Source: Methylobacterium sp. J-090
GTDB lineage: Bacteria; Pseudomonadota; Alphaproteobacteria; Rhizobiales; Beijerinckiaceae
DNA: 64,000 bases
Reading direction: 5' to 3'
Assembly: GCF_022829345.1 (NCBI RefSeq)
Contig: NZ_JAKSXV010000096.1
Coordinates: 186,001-250,000 of the forward strand
Shown here piece after piece: positions 20,016 to 29,536 of the stretch. The notes below the pieces were generated by a model. The model was given only the letters and a program-made list of their open reading frames with translations. It searched no databases and had not been told where the DNA came from. Numbering within the stretch: position 1 is the stretch's first letter; every line of letters begins with the position of its first letter. The position numbers were made by a program, and so were the translations under genes.

Positions 20016-20587
20016 GGCGCACCCCTCTCGGCGGGTCGACACGGGGACAACGCGCGGGAATCGCCCGGCGCGCTGCCCCTGTCGGATGAAAGACCAGAAT
20101 TTTTCTTGGGTTGGGCCGGTGCGTCTGACCGGCGGGCTCGCGCAAGGAGAGCCGCAAGGGGAGCCGTCTGAGCGGCCCGTGCGCGGTGCGACTGAGGAAC
20201 GGCTTCTGCCAAAAGCGGTCGCATCGGGCGAAAACGCCCGGCTGGTGGTAACGTCCCTCGACGCGGACGACCGTCACCACCCCCTCGCACTGATACGAAA
20301 AGGCATAGTCCATCGCGGCTTAGTCTAATATCAGCGTGACACGCTTGTGAAGGTCGCACCGCACGCGCGCGACGCCATGCCCACAGGGAGGCTAGGCCCA
20401 CGGGAATCGGCCCGCAGGGAAAGACGGGGCAGCCCCGCCCGGATCGCGCCGGCTCGTCAGCCTTTCGCCCCATTGCTCGGCGATTGCGGCGGCTCCCGAC
20501 GGCCCCGGCCTCGTTCGTGCGATCCCGTTGCCGCTGGCGCGCGAACGCGCCACGTGAGGGGGCCTCGAACTTTCCAAGGACGGCATC
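20016..20587. other. Gene-poor 570-bp intergenic region
   Basis: Lies between the divergent HNH and MscS-type genes. It contains a tight hairpin (CGGGCG at 20225-20230, AAAA loop, CGCCCG at 20235-20240) and an AGCGTGACACGCT dyad near 20333-20345. Open frames here lack ribosome binding sites and family similarity. No tRNA or recognised riboswitch was found. Confidence 0.5.
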
Positions 20588-23260
20588 TTGCAGGACACCA
20601 ACGCCCGAACCGCGCACCTTCAATCAAACCGGGGGATGCGTCGCATCCTCGGCAAGGTGGGAGGCGGCAGGCGTCTTGCCCGGGCGGTGACGGCGGGCTG
20701 GCTCGGCCTTGCCGTCCTCGCCCCCGGCACGGCCTCCGCCCAGGGCGCACCGGCGGCACAACCGGTCCCCGCAGGTCAGACGGCGCCGGCAGCCCAACCC
20801 GCGGCTCCCCCCGCCCAACCGGCGGCCCCCGCAAAGCCCCCGGCGCCGAAGCCCGTGGTGTCGGAAGAGATCAAGACCGTCCGCGATACCCTCGACAAGG
20901 CCAAGGACGACCTCGAACACCGCGAAAAGATCGTGACCGGCCAGAATGTCGGCAGCGGCGACCTCACCCGGGCCCGCGACGGCGTCGATGCCATCGCCGA
21001 CCGCATCCGCCACGTCATCGAGATCACCACCCCACGCCTGGAGGCGGCCCGCGAGCGCCTGACCCAACTCGGGCCCAAGCCCAAGGAAGGAGCGGAAGGC
21101 GAGGATGTCGCCCGCGAGCGCACCGAGCGCGAGCAGGCGGTCGCCGAGATCGACGAGACCCAGAGGTTGGCCAAATCCCTTCTGGTCCAGAGCGACCAGA
21201 TCGTCGATCAGGTGACCAACAAGCGCCGCGCCGACTTCACCCGCGGCCTGTTCGAGCGCTCCACCGCCCTGGTCACGCCGGACCTGTGGATGCGGATCGC
21301 CGCCGACATCCCGCGCGATCTGCGCGCGCTTCAGAATGCCGTCTCGGACACCGCCGACCTGTTCGCGCGCAACGGCACCCTCGGCAACCTTCTCTTCCTC
21401 GGCATCGCCTTCGGCATCTCCATCGCCCTGTATTTCGGGCGCCGCAACATCGCCCCGCGCCTGGGACGCCGCGACGCCAAGGCCGTCGATCCGTCCCAGC
21501 GCAAGAAGCTTCTGGCCGCCTGGCGCGTCTTTCTGCTCGGCACCGTGCCGGCGGTGGTGGGGAGCTATGCGGTCTACTACGCCCTGGACGTCACCAACCT
21601 CCTGCCCATGCGCCTGCTGCCGGTGGCAGGGGCCATTCTCATCGGCCTCGCCTTCATCGCCTTCGTCGAGGCCCTGGCCGACGCCCTGCTGTCCCACGAG
21701 AAGCCGTCCTGGCGCACCACGACCATGACGGATGCCGCCGCCTCGCGGATCACCACCCTGGCGGTGAGCATCGCCGTGGTGATCACGGTGGTGAAATCCG
21801 TCGAGGCGCTGAACTCGGCGATCTCGGCGGCCCTGCCCATCTCCATCGCCACCCGGGGCATCGGGGCCATCGCCACGGCGCTCATCCTCGCCATCGGCCT
21901 GCACCGCTTCGCCGACACGGCGGAGAAGGAGGAAGCGTGCTTCGGTCCCTACGTGGCGCCCGAGGCCGCCACGGGCATCGGCGGTCCGGCCCGCCTCCTC
22001 GGCTGGGCCGCCGTGGTGGTCATCGGTGCGGCGGCGCTTTTCGGCTACGTCGCCTTTTCCACCTTCCTCATCGACCAGCTCGTCTGGACCGCGAGCCTGT
22101 TCGTGCTGCTGTTCCTGTTCATCGGCAGCGCCGACACCTTCATCGGCGGGACCCTGCGCGACGACACCAAGATCGCCACCGCCCTCCAGGCCAACACCGG
22201 CCTGCGCAAGCGCTCCCTGAACCAGATCGCCGTGCTCGCCACGGGCTTCGCCCGCGTCGTCCTCATCCTGGTCGCGGCCCTCCTGGCGCTCGCGCCATGG
22301 GGCCTCGATTCCACCGACGTGTTCACCTCCGTGCGCAGCGCGTTCTTCGGGTTCAAGGTCGGCGACGTCACCATCTCGCTCTCCACCATCGCGCTGGCCA
22401 TCGGCCTACTCGTGCTCGGCATGGCCGTCACCCGGGCGATCCAGCGCTGGCTCGAGAACACCTACCTGCCGGCCACCGACCTCGACGCGGGCCTGCGCAA
22501 CTCGATCTCGACCATCGCGGGCTATTGCGGTTTCCTGCTCACCCTGGCGCTGGCATTCTCGTATCTCGGCCTGAGTCTGGAGAAGCTGACCATCGTCGCC
22601 GGCGCGCTCTCGGTCGGTATCGGTTTCGGTCTCCAGTCCATCGTCAACAATTTCGTCTCGGGCCTGCTGCTCCTGTGGGAGCGCCCGATCCGCGTCGGCG
22701 ATCAGGTGCTCATCGGCGACAGCGAGGGCATCGTGAAGCGCATCTCCGTGCGCTCCACCGAGATCCAGACCTTCGACCGCTCGGCCGTGATCGTGCCGAA
22801 CTCGAACCTCATCTCCGGCATCGTCAAGAACCGGGTGAGGGGCGACCGCACCGGCCGGGTCGCCATCACCGTCAACGTCCTGCGCAACCAGGATCCCGTC
22901 CACGCCGCCGAACTGCTGGTGGCTTGTGCCAGCGCGCATCCCGACGTCCTGAAGGAGCCTGCCCCCCGTGTGGTGTTCCGTAAGATCGGCGACCCGTTCC
23001 TCGAATTCGAGCTCATCGCCATGATCGTCGATGTGAGTCTCGGACTGAAGGTGCAGAACGATTTGAACTTTGCCGTGTTCAAGTCCTTGTCCGGGGTCGG
23101 GATGATCCCGGCGATGGGTCCGGCCTCCAGCAACGTCGTCGTGCAGGGGCTGGAGCCGTTTCAGGAGGCCATGGGCCGGATCGCCAGCACGTTCGTGGAG
23201 TCGAAGGGCGACGCCGGGAACGGGGCGATCAGGTCGGGGGCGGCGTTGCCGAAGGGATGA
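20588..23260 (+). CDS. Large MscS-family mechanosensitive channel (DUF3772-type)
   Basis: About 890 residues: a signal-like hydrophobic segment, an Ala/Pro-rich linker, a periplasmic helical region predicted as coiled coil (about residues 90-215), roughly eleven membrane segments, and a C-terminal MscS domain. The pore/beta region is recognisable (GALSVGIGFGLQSIVNNFVSGLLLLWERPIRVGDQVLIG). It should release solutes on hypo-osmotic shock; the large N-terminal part resembles MscK/DUF3772 proteins. The TTG at 20588 has AAGGA seven bases upstream; the ATG at 20636 has no spaced ribosome binding site but remains possible. It overlaps the next gene by ATGA. Confidence 0.85.
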   Translation: MQDTNARTAHLQSNRGMRRILGKVGGGRRLARAVTAGWLGLAVLAPGTASAQGAPAAQPVPAGQTAPAAQPAAPPAQPAAPAKPPAPKPVVSEEIKTVRDTLDKAKDDLEHREKIVTGQNVGSGDLTRARDGVDAIADRIRHVIEITTPRLEAARERLTQLGPKPKEGAEGEDVARERTEREQAVAEIDETQRLAKSLLVQSDQIVDQVTNKRRADFTRGLFERSTALVTPDLWMRIAADIPRDLRALQNAVSDTADLFARNGTLGNLLFLGIAFGISIALYFGRRNIAPRLGRRDAKAVDPSQRKKLLAAWRVFLLGTVPAVVGSYAVYYALDVTNLLPMRLLPVAGAILIGLAFIAFVEALADALLSHEKPSWRTTTMTDAAASRITTLAVSIAVVITVVKSVEALNSAISAALPISIATRGIGAIATALILAIGLHRFADTAEKEEACFGPYVAPEAATGIGGPARLLGWAAVVVIGAAALFGYVAFSTFLIDQLVWTASLFVLLFLFIGSADTFIGGTLRDDTKIATALQANTGLRKRSLNQIAVLATGFARVVLILVAALLALAPWGLDSTDVFTSVRSAFFGFKVGDVTISLSTIALAIGLLVLGMAVTRAIQRWLENTYLPATDLDAGLRNSISTIAGYCGFLLTLALAFSYLGLSLEKLTIVAGALSVGIGFGLQSIVNNFVSGLLLLWERPIRVGDQVLIGDSEGIVKRISVRSTEIQTFDRSAVIVPNSNLISGIVKNRVRGDRTGRVAITVNVLRNQDPVHAAELLVACASAHPDVLKEPAPRVVFRKIGDPFLEFELIAMIVDVSLGLKVQNDLNFAVFKSLSGVGMIPAMGPASSNVVVQGLEPFQEAMGRIASTFVESKGDAGNGAIRSGAALPKG

Positions 23261-23829
23261 GCCGGGTGGGTCAGGGATTCTTGGATCGGTGCGGGATCGG
23301 AACAGGCCTCTTCCCGCAGGGACGGGTCCTGCCTGGATCGGTGCTGTCTGGATTGATTCTGGCCGGAAGCCTGACGCTGGCGGGCTGCGCCACGCAGCAG
23401 CCCGTGGAGACCGCCACGGGCTTGCCCAGCCTGTACTGGCCGATGACCACCGCCTCGGCGCAGGTCGATGCCGCCACCGCCCGCGACATGATCTCGGCCT
23501 ACCGCGCCCGCTCGGGCGGCGGCGCCCTCCGGCTCGATCCCGAGTTGCAGAAGCTCGCCGAGGCGGAAGCCGCCGCCATGGCAGCCGCCGACCGGCCGAG
23601 CCGGGCCCAGACCGTGCGCGTCGCCATGGAGCGCCTCGGCCACCCATCGGCCGGTGCCAACCTCTCGGCGGGCTACCATACCCTGGCCGAGGCGTTCTCG
23701 GGCTGGCGCGACAGCCCCGCCCACAACGCCGTGATGCTGGCGCCCGACGCCACGCGCATGGGCATCGCCACCGCCTACGCGCCGAACTCGAAATACCGGG
23801 TCTACTGGGCGCTGCTGATGTCGAAGTAG
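23257..23829 (+). CDS. CAP/SCP-domain (YkwD-like) lipoprotein
   Basis: 190 residues. A lipobox LTLAGC (Cys about residue 44) after a hydrophobic stretch suggests membrane lipidation. The remainder is a CAP domain with GGALRLDPELQKLAEAEA, a LSAGYHTLAEAFSGW segment and SPAHNAVMLAPDATRMGIA. Bacterial CAP proteins are extracytoplasmic and mostly of unknown activity. The start overlaps the channel gene stop by four bases, so the two are translated as a pair. Confidence 0.82.
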   Translation: MSRVGQGFLDRCGIGTGLFPQGRVLPGSVLSGLILAGSLTLAGCATQQPVETATGLPSLYWPMTTASAQVDAATARDMISAYRARSGGGALRLDPELQKLAEAEAAAMAAADRPSRAQTVRVAMERLGHPSAGANLSAGYHTLAEAFSGWRDSPAHNAVMLAPDATRMGIATAYAPNSKYRVYWALLMSK

Positions 23830-23838
23830 CGGAGCCCG

Positions 23839-24669
23839 TCAGGGAAACTTCATCTTTCGCGAGACGGTCGGCGCCTCCGACAGGAGCGTCACCGTCACCC
23901 GTCGGTTGGCGGCCAGATACGGGTTGTCGGGAAACAGCGGTTCGGTGTCGGCCTTGCCCGTCACCGAGGCGAAGCGGTCGTCGGGCACGCCGCCGCCGGC
24001 CAGGATCTCGCGAACCGAGATGGCGCGGTTGGCCGAGAGTTCCCAGGGCGGGGCGGCGGCGCGCGCGCCGGGGCGCTCCGAGGCGGTGAAGCCCGCGATG
24101 GCGATGCGGTTCGGCATCTTGCGCAAGGTGGGTGCCAGACGTTCGAGCAGGCGCCGGGTGCGGTCGTTGGGCCGGCTCGATCCGTCCGGGAACATCGAGG
24201 CCCCGTCCTGATCGACGATGGCGATGTCGAGGCCCTTCACCGTCGGGGTCACCATGATGTTCTTCGAGGCCTCGGCGATCTCCGGCATGTCCTGCAACGC
24301 TTGACGCAAGCTGGCGGCGGCCAGGCCGAACGCCTCCGGCAGACCGGTATCGGGCGCGCCATCCTCGGCCGTCCCCTCGATATCGGGCGGATTGGTGTGG
24401 TCGGTGGATTGCTCGGGCGGGATGTCGCGCTTGTGCTTGACGAAGTTCGCCGTCGGCAGGCCGTCCTTCTCGATGATGCCGGCGAAACGCGACTCCTTGT
24501 TGACGCCGAAAGCGTCGCGCATGGAGCCGGCCACCGCCTGCATCTTCTTCTGATCCTGGGTCGAGTAGGCGGCGATCATCACGAAGAAGCTCATGAGCAG
24601 CGCCATCAGGTCGGCGAAGGTCACGAACCAGCCGTGGCCGCCATGCGCGCCGCGCTTCTTCTTGGCCAC
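23839..24669 (-). CDS. motB: Flagellar motor protein MotB
   Basis: 276 residues. The single N-terminal membrane helix WFVTFADLMALLMSFFVMIAAYS carries the ion-binding aspartate D20. The C-terminal OmpA-like peptidoglycan domain includes MPNRIAIAGFTASER, ELSANRAISVREILAGGGV and NRRVTVTLL. It anchors the stator to the cell wall. It follows motA by 12 bp. No other flagellar gene is in the window. Confidence 0.92.
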   Translation of the reverse strand: MAKKKRGAHGGHGWFVTFADLMALLMSFFVMIAAYSTQDQKKMQAVAGSMRDAFGVNKESRFAGIIEKDGLPTANFVKHKRDIPPEQSTDHTNPPDIEGTAEDGAPDTGLPEAFGLAAASLRQALQDMPEIAEASKNIMVTPTVKGLDIAIVDQDGASMFPDGSSRPNDRTRRLLERLAPTLRKMPNRIAIAGFTASERPGARAAAPPWELSANRAISVREILAGGGVPDDRFASVTGKADTEPLFPDNPYLAANRRVTVTLLSEAPTVSRKMKFP

Positions 24670-24681
24670 GATGGTTCCTCC

Positions 24682-25455
24682 TCAGGCCGCCTCGGCCCCG
24701 ACCTCGTCGCGGTGGTTGTGCGGCAGGTAGGCGATCAGCATCTCGCGCACGAGGGAGGAGCTCTTCGAATCGCGGATGAGCAGAATGCCGTCGATGATGA
24801 GGGAGCGCGATACGTCCTCTTCCTCGAGCTTGACGTGGAGCTTATCGGCCAGCGGCAGGGTGACCATGTTGGCGATGAGTGCGCCGTAGAGGGTGGCGAG
24901 CAACGCCGTCGCCATGGCGGGGCCGAGCTTCGACGGGTCCGACATGTTGGCGAACATGGTCACCATGCCGAGAATCGTGCCGATCATGCCCCAGGCCGGC
25001 GCGCAATCCCCGAAGGCGCGGTAGATCTTCGAGCCCTCGTCGAGATGCATGAGGAAATTGTCGCGGTCGCGCTCCATGGTGTCGCGGATGAAATCCCGGT
25101 CGTAGCCGTCGGCGATGTAGCGTGCGCCCTGCGCCAGGAACGGGTCCGAGATCTCCATGCTCTCCAGGGCCATCGGGCCGGACTTCCGCACCACGTCGGC
25201 GATCTTCGTGATCTCTTCGATGAGCTCGCGCGGCTTGATGGCGCGCATGGAGAAGGCGTAGCGCAGGCCCATGGGCAGGCCGTGCATCATGGTCGAGAAC
25301 GGAAAGCGCATCATCGTGGCGGCGGTGGCCCCGCCGAAGATCACGATCACCGCGTGCTTGTCGAAATAGGCGGCGAAGTTGCCGCCATCGATCATGATCA
25401 GCACGAAGACGACGGCGAAGCCGCCGACGAGGCCGATCCCTGTTGCGAGGTCCAT
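24682..25455 (-). CDS. motA: Flagellar motor protein MotA
   Basis: 257 residues with four membrane segments in the MotA/PomA arrangement: two N-terminal (GIGLVGGFAVVFVLIMI, HAVIVIFGGATAATMM), a cytoplasmic loop with the conserved acidic and basic residues, then two C-terminal (APAWGMIGTILGMVTMF, LLATLYGALIANMVTLPLADKL). It forms the torque-generating ion channel with MotB just downstream. The ATG at 25455 is chosen because the first helix begins immediately after it. Confidence 0.93.
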   Translation of the reverse strand: MDLATGIGLVGGFAVVFVLIMIDGGNFAAYFDKHAVIVIFGGATAATMMRFPFSTMMHGLPMGLRYAFSMRAIKPRELIEEITKIADVVRKSGPMALESMEISDPFLAQGARYIADGYDRDFIRDTMERDRDNFLMHLDEGSKIYRAFGDCAPAWGMIGTILGMVTMFANMSDPSKLGPAMATALLATLYGALIANMVTLPLADKLHVKLEEEDVSRSLIIDGILLIRDSKSSSLVREMLIAYLPHNHRDEVGAEAA

Positions 25456-25736
25456 GATCACCGAGCCTTCAGCGGCCGCCGGATGCCGCAAAAGCGCCAC
25501 AGGACGAGGCGCCGTCCCCACGTTGGCGGATTCAGCGTGAACGAACCGTAAAAGCCCTCGCGCACCGGGGCCGATCGTGTCATTCGCCGTTCAGGGAGCG
25601 AACGCCATAAGCGCGTCACGTCAAGGATTTGGCCTACCCCGCTGGGTGCGGGCGAGTGCCGAACCGGCGACGCGTCACGGCGCATCCACCCCCAAGCGGG
25701 GCCGCGCCAGGATTGGCACTCGGAGCGAACGGTATC

Positions 25737-27512
25737 ATGTCGTTGATTCGTCTCTATGCTCGGGTCATGGGTCTGCTCGGGGCGGACAAGCGCCTCGCCG
25801 TGGTCCTGGCTACGGCCAACGTGGCGCTCGCCGTCGCGGCCTTCGCCGAGCCCCTGCTCATGGGCCGGATCATCGACCAGCTCACGCACCTGAACGCCAA
25901 GTCCAATGCCTTCGCGACACTGGCGCCGCTCATCGGCGCCTGGGTGGCCTTCGGCCTGTTCACCATCGCGGCGGGCGTCACCATCGCGCTTCACGCCGAT
26001 CGGCTGGCCCACCGCAACCGCCTGTCGTCCATGGCGAACTACTTCGAGCACGTCCTCGAACTGCCGCTGGCGTTCCACTCCACGAACCATTCCGGCCGCG
26101 TCCTCAAGGCGATGCTGGAGGGCTCGAACGGCATGTTCTGGCTGTGGCTCGGCTTCTTTCGCGACCATTTCGTCGCCTTCGTCTCCCTCGCCGTGCTCCT
26201 GCCCATGACCCTGTTCGTGAACTGGCAGCTCGGCTCGATCCTCGTCGTACTGGTGCTGGCCTTCACCGTGCTCACCACCCTGGTCATGCGCCGCACCGAG
26301 ACCCTGCAGGGCCGGGTCGAGGAGTACCAGTCGGGTCTGGCCGAACACGCCTCGGACGCGCTCGGAAACGTCGCCGTCATCCAGTCCTTCACCCGCGCCA
26401 AGGCGGAAAAGGAGGCGATGCACGACATCATCCGCAACCTGCTCGCCGCCCAGATCCCGGTCCTGTCGTGGTGGGCGCTCGCCAACGTCGCCACCCGCGC
26501 CTCGGCGACGCTCACCATGACGGCGATCTTCATCACCGGCATCGCCCTGCACCAGCACGGCCAGGCCACCGTCGGCGAGGTCGTCGCCTTCATGAGTCTG
26601 GCCACCATGCTGGTCTCGCGCCTCGACCAGGTCGCCACCTGCATCAACGGCCTGTTCCAGCAGATGCCCAAGATCGCCGAGTACTTCGAAATCCTCGACA
26701 CCACCCCGGCGGTGCACGACCGCCCCGGTGCGGCCCAGGTCGCCCGCTTCGACGGCGCGGTCTCGTTCGATGGGGTCGGCTTCTCGTACAATTCCCGCCG
26801 CAAGGCCCTGGAGGACGTGTCCTTCACGGCGCAGGCCGGCGAGACCATCGCGCTGGTTGGGACCACGGGTTCCGGCAAGTCCACGACGCTGGGCCTCCTG
26901 CACCGCGCCTTCGACCCCGACCACGGCGCCATCCGCATCGACGGCACCGACATCCGCGACATCGGCCTGTCCTCGCTTCGCCACAACATCGGCGTGGTGT
27001 TCCAGGAGCCGATGCTGTTCGCCCGCTCCATCCGCGAAAACCTGCTCGTCGGCCGCCCGGACGCGACGGATGCCGAGATGATCGATGCCCTGGAGCGCGC
27101 CCAGGCCACGGAGTTCATGGCCCGGCAGGCCGACGGCCTCGACACGGTCATCGGCGAGCGCGGACGCTCGCTCTCCGGCGGCGAGCGCCAGCGCCTGTCC
27201 ATCGCCCGGGCGCTGCTCAAGAATCCGCCGGTGCTGATCCTCGACGAGGCGACGTCTGCCCTCGACGCCACCACCGAACGCAAGCTCCAGGGCGCCCTGG
27301 AAGCCGTGATGGAGGGCCGCACGACCTTCGTCATCGCCCACCGCCTCGCGACGATCCGCAACGCGGACCGCATCCTCGTCTTCCACGAGGGCCGGATCGT
27401 CGAGTCGGGCAGCTTCGACAGCCTTGTCGCCCAGAACGGCCGCTTCGCGGATCTGGCCCGGGCGCAGTTCATGGCAGCCGAGGAGCCGGTGGAGCTGCAG
27501 CTCGCGGCGTGA
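25737..27512 (+). CDS. ndvA: Beta-1,2-glucan ABC exporter (NdvA/ChvA type)
   Basis: 591 residues: six membrane helices (about 15-315) and a fused ATPase domain with Walker A LVGTTGSGKST (about residue 377), signature LSGGERQRLS and Walker B VLILDEATSALD. The N-terminus MSLIRLYARVMGLLG and the segment MLEGSNGMFWLWLGFFRDHF are characteristic of NdvA/ChvA, which exports cyclic beta-1,2-glucan to the periplasm. The glucan synthase NdvB is not in the window. ATG 25737 fits the family start better than 25629. Confidence 0.9.
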   Translation: MSLIRLYARVMGLLGADKRLAVVLATANVALAVAAFAEPLLMGRIIDQLTHLNAKSNAFATLAPLIGAWVAFGLFTIAAGVTIALHADRLAHRNRLSSMANYFEHVLELPLAFHSTNHSGRVLKAMLEGSNGMFWLWLGFFRDHFVAFVSLAVLLPMTLFVNWQLGSILVVLVLAFTVLTTLVMRRTETLQGRVEEYQSGLAEHASDALGNVAVIQSFTRAKAEKEAMHDIIRNLLAAQIPVLSWWALANVATRASATLTMTAIFITGIALHQHGQATVGEVVAFMSLATMLVSRLDQVATCINGLFQQMPKIAEYFEILDTTPAVHDRPGAAQVARFDGAVSFDGVGFSYNSRRKALEDVSFTAQAGETIALVGTTGSGKSTTLGLLHRAFDPDHGAIRIDGTDIRDIGLSSLRHNIGVVFQEPMLFARSIRENLLVGRPDATDAEMIDALERAQATEFMARQADGLDTVIGERGRSLSGGERQRLSIARALLKNPPVLILDEATSALDATTERKLQGALEAVMEGRTTFVIAHRLATIRNADRILVFHEGRIVESGSFDSLVAQNGRFADLARAQFMAAEEPVELQLAA

Positions 27513-27522
27513 GTCTTCGAAC

Positions 27523-27543
27523 CCTCCCCCTCTGCGGGGGAGG
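27523..27543 (+). terminator. GC hairpin after ndvA
   Basis: CCTCCCCC (27523-27530) and GGGGGAGG (27536-27543) form a perfect 8-bp stem ten bases past the ndvA stop. No T-run follows on either strand. It lies between convergent ndvA and the transglutaminase-like gene and could serve both. Confidence 0.5.
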
Positions 27544-27556
27544 AATGGTGTGGGGA

Positions 27557-28378
27557 CTAATCCTGGCGCGCCGGCGCCGCGTCTTCGGCCCAAACCCGGA
27601 ATTTCGTCAGCCGGTTTCCCCCGAACGTGTGCGTCAGCGGCACGTCGGCGGCGTCCCGCCCGCGTGCGACGAGGATACGGCCCCGGCGAGGGGCGTTGTT
27701 GCGCGGATCGAACACGTGCCAGGCGCCGCCGAGATAGCATTCCGTCCAGGCGGCGAAATCCCCCGGGCCGTGCGGCTCGGGCTCGCCGATGAAGCTGAGA
27801 TAGCCCGTGCAATAACGGGTCGGGATGTTGAGCGCCCGGCAGAACGCCACGAACAGGTGGGCGTAGTCCCGGCACACCCCGCGCCCGCCCGCCAGGGCAT
27901 CGGCCGCCGTGCGGTCGACATGGGAGAAGGCGTAGCCGAAGGCGATGTGGTGGTGGACGAAGTCGCACACCGCCTGCACCCGCGACCAGCCTGGCGCCAG
28001 ATGCCCGAACCGGTCCCAGGCCTCGTTGGAGAGAAGGTCGGATTCGCAGTATCGGCTCGCCACGAGGAACGGCAAGGCCTCCTCCGGCAGGTCTTCCACG
28101 GGATGCTCCGCGGCGTCGGCCACCACCGGATCGAGGCCGCCGTCGTCGGGAATCTCGGCGTGGACGCTCAGGGTCACGGCGCCGGCCGGCGCCAGGAAGC
28201 GCACGGTCCGGTTGCCGAACACATCGCGAAAAGTCTTGACCGGCACCGGAGGGCTCACCTGCAGCACGTCGGGCGGGACGGCGGCGAGACCCTTGACCGG
28301 ATAGGTGTTGAGCCGGGCGATCAGCGGGGTCGGATGGGGAAACTCGTAACCCATCTCGCAACCGAACCTGATCCGCAT
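27557..28378 (-). CDS. Transglutaminase-like cysteine peptidase family protein
   Basis: 273 residues with an N-terminal beta-sandwich part and a transglutaminase-like core. The nucleophile is C169 in GGRGVCRDYAHLF, followed by LNIPTRYCTGYLS. The usual histidine position lies in DFAAWTECYLGG, where Ala replaces His, followed by HVFDPRNN with the Asp (D224). The family is widespread in Rhizobiales, often near proteasome-like or ATP-grasp genes, but none is present here. Substrate unknown; activity uncertain given the atypical triad. Confidence 0.82.
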   Translation of the reverse strand: MRIRFGCEMGYEFPHPTPLIARLNTYPVKGLAAVPPDVLQVSPPVPVKTFRDVFGNRTVRFLAPAGAVTLSVHAEIPDDGGLDPVVADAAEHPVEDLPEEALPFLVASRYCESDLLSNEAWDRFGHLAPGWSRVQAVCDFVHHHIAFGYAFSHVDRTAADALAGGRGVCRDYAHLFVAFCRALNIPTRYCTGYLSFIGEPEPHGPGDFAAWTECYLGGAWHVFDPRNNAPRRGRILVARGRDAADVPLTHTFGGNRLTKFRVWAEDAAPARQD

Positions 28379-28505
28379 GGAAGCCCTCTCCGGCCGGCCG
28401 CCGCGCCGACCTTCGCCCTATGCCCGGCCCCGATGGGCGAGAATAGGCCGCCCAGGTCACACGCACATGTCATTGCGCGTCCTGTGCGCAGATGAAGCGG
28501 AGGCC

Positions 28506-29390
28506 TCAGACGCCGTGCGCCCGCGCCTGCTTTTCCCGCATCCGCGCCTGGAGCCGCACCCGCCGCGCTGCAATGACGGTGCCATTGATCTCGCCGCCGA
28601 ACAGGAACATCGCCGCGAGCCAGTACAGGAACACCAGGGCCACCATGGCGGTGGCCAGACTCCCGTAGGTCGAGACGTAGGCGTTCGAGAACCGGTCGAG
28701 GTAGTAGCCGAAACCGAGGCCGGCGAGGAACCACAGCAGCAAGGTCACGGCGACGCCCGGAATCACGGCGAGGAACGAGCGCCGCCCGGTGGCGACGAAC
28801 TTGTGGGCGATGACGAGGACGCCCACCAGCAGGAAGGCCGTGATGCCGATGCGCCCGATGGCCACCGTCAGGCTCAGGGGTTCGAGGCCGGGGGCGACGT
28901 TGAGGACGTTGCGCCAGATCAGGGGCCCGAGCACCACCAGCAGGGCGAAGGCCAGCATGGCGAGGGCGCCGCAGATCACGTAGGCGATAGATTCCAGCCG
29001 CGTGAGCCACCAGGGCCGCTGCTCGCGCAGGCCGTAGGCGCGGTTGAGCCCGACCCGCAGGCTCTCGACGCCGGCCGAGGAAAAGTACAGGGCCAGCACC
29101 GCGCCGACGGTGAGCACGCCGCCGCGCTGCTCGGTCAGCACCCGGTGCATCTCGTTGACGACGGGCTTGGCGATCTCGCGCGGCCACGCGTCGAAGATGA
29201 GAACCCCGGCCTCGTCGGCGAGCGACTTGGTGCCGAACAGGCCGGCCAGCGCGGCTAGCAGGATGAGGAACGGGAACAGCGCGATGAGGATCGAGAGCGC
29301 GATATGGCTGGCGATGGCCCAGCCGTCATGGGCGATGAAGCGCTGGGCCGCGACGTTCGCGATCTCGATGGGCTTGCTGAGGCGGCTCAC
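28506..29390 (-). CDS. YihY/BrkB family inner-membrane protein
   Basis: 294 residues with six predicted membrane segments. Family marks include GWAIASHIALSILIALFPFLILLAAL, the central YFSSAGVESLRVGLNRAYGL and the C-terminal YGSLATAMVALVFLYWLAAMFLFGGEING. Once annotated as RNase BN, this family is now regarded as membrane proteins of unknown, possibly transport, function. It is divergent from the EamA gene. Confidence 0.9.
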   Translation of the reverse strand: MSRLSKPIEIANVAAQRFIAHDGWAIASHIALSILIALFPFLILLAALAGLFGTKSLADEAGVLIFDAWPREIAKPVVNEMHRVLTEQRGGVLTVGAVLALYFSSAGVESLRVGLNRAYGLREQRPWWLTRLESIAYVICGALAMLAFALLVVLGPLIWRNVLNVAPGLEPLSLTVAIGRIGITAFLLVGVLVIAHKFVATGRRSFLAVIPGVAVTLLLWFLAGLGFGYYLDRFSNAYVSTYGSLATAMVALVFLYWLAAMFLFGGEINGTVIAARRVRLQARMREKQARAHGV

Positions 29391-29536
29391 GGGGGCAGGC
29401 TTTTCCTCGCGCGATGGATCGGCTGCCTTCTAAACGCGAGGGCGGGTTCCGGCGCAACGCGGAAGGGTGCCCGCGCGCCGCCCCCCCCCGGTGCGGGTTG
29501 TGTTCCGTGCCGCACTGTGGTGCCTGCGCCACCAGC

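Noticed and set aside
19558..20313. Minus-strand frame starting at 20313 (MDYAFSYQC...)
   Set aside because: No ribosome binding site upstream and it continues into the HNH gene in another frame; no family similarity seen.
20347..22983. 878-codon plus-strand frame overlapping the mechanosensitive channel
   Set aside because: Different frame of the same strand, dominated by Arg/Pro/His, a shadow of the channel gene which has clear membrane and MscS segments.
27523..27543. GC hairpin after ndvA as a dispersed repeat element
   Set aside because: The sequence type is common as a repeat in related genomes, but no second full copy is present in this window; only a simple hairpin can be supported.
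25458..28466. Very long minus-strand open frame of about 1000 codons across ndvA
   Set aside because: It runs antisense to ndvA and its neighbours, has a composition typical of a GC-rich shadow frame, and shows no family motifs; ndvA on the plus strand has all ABC motifs.
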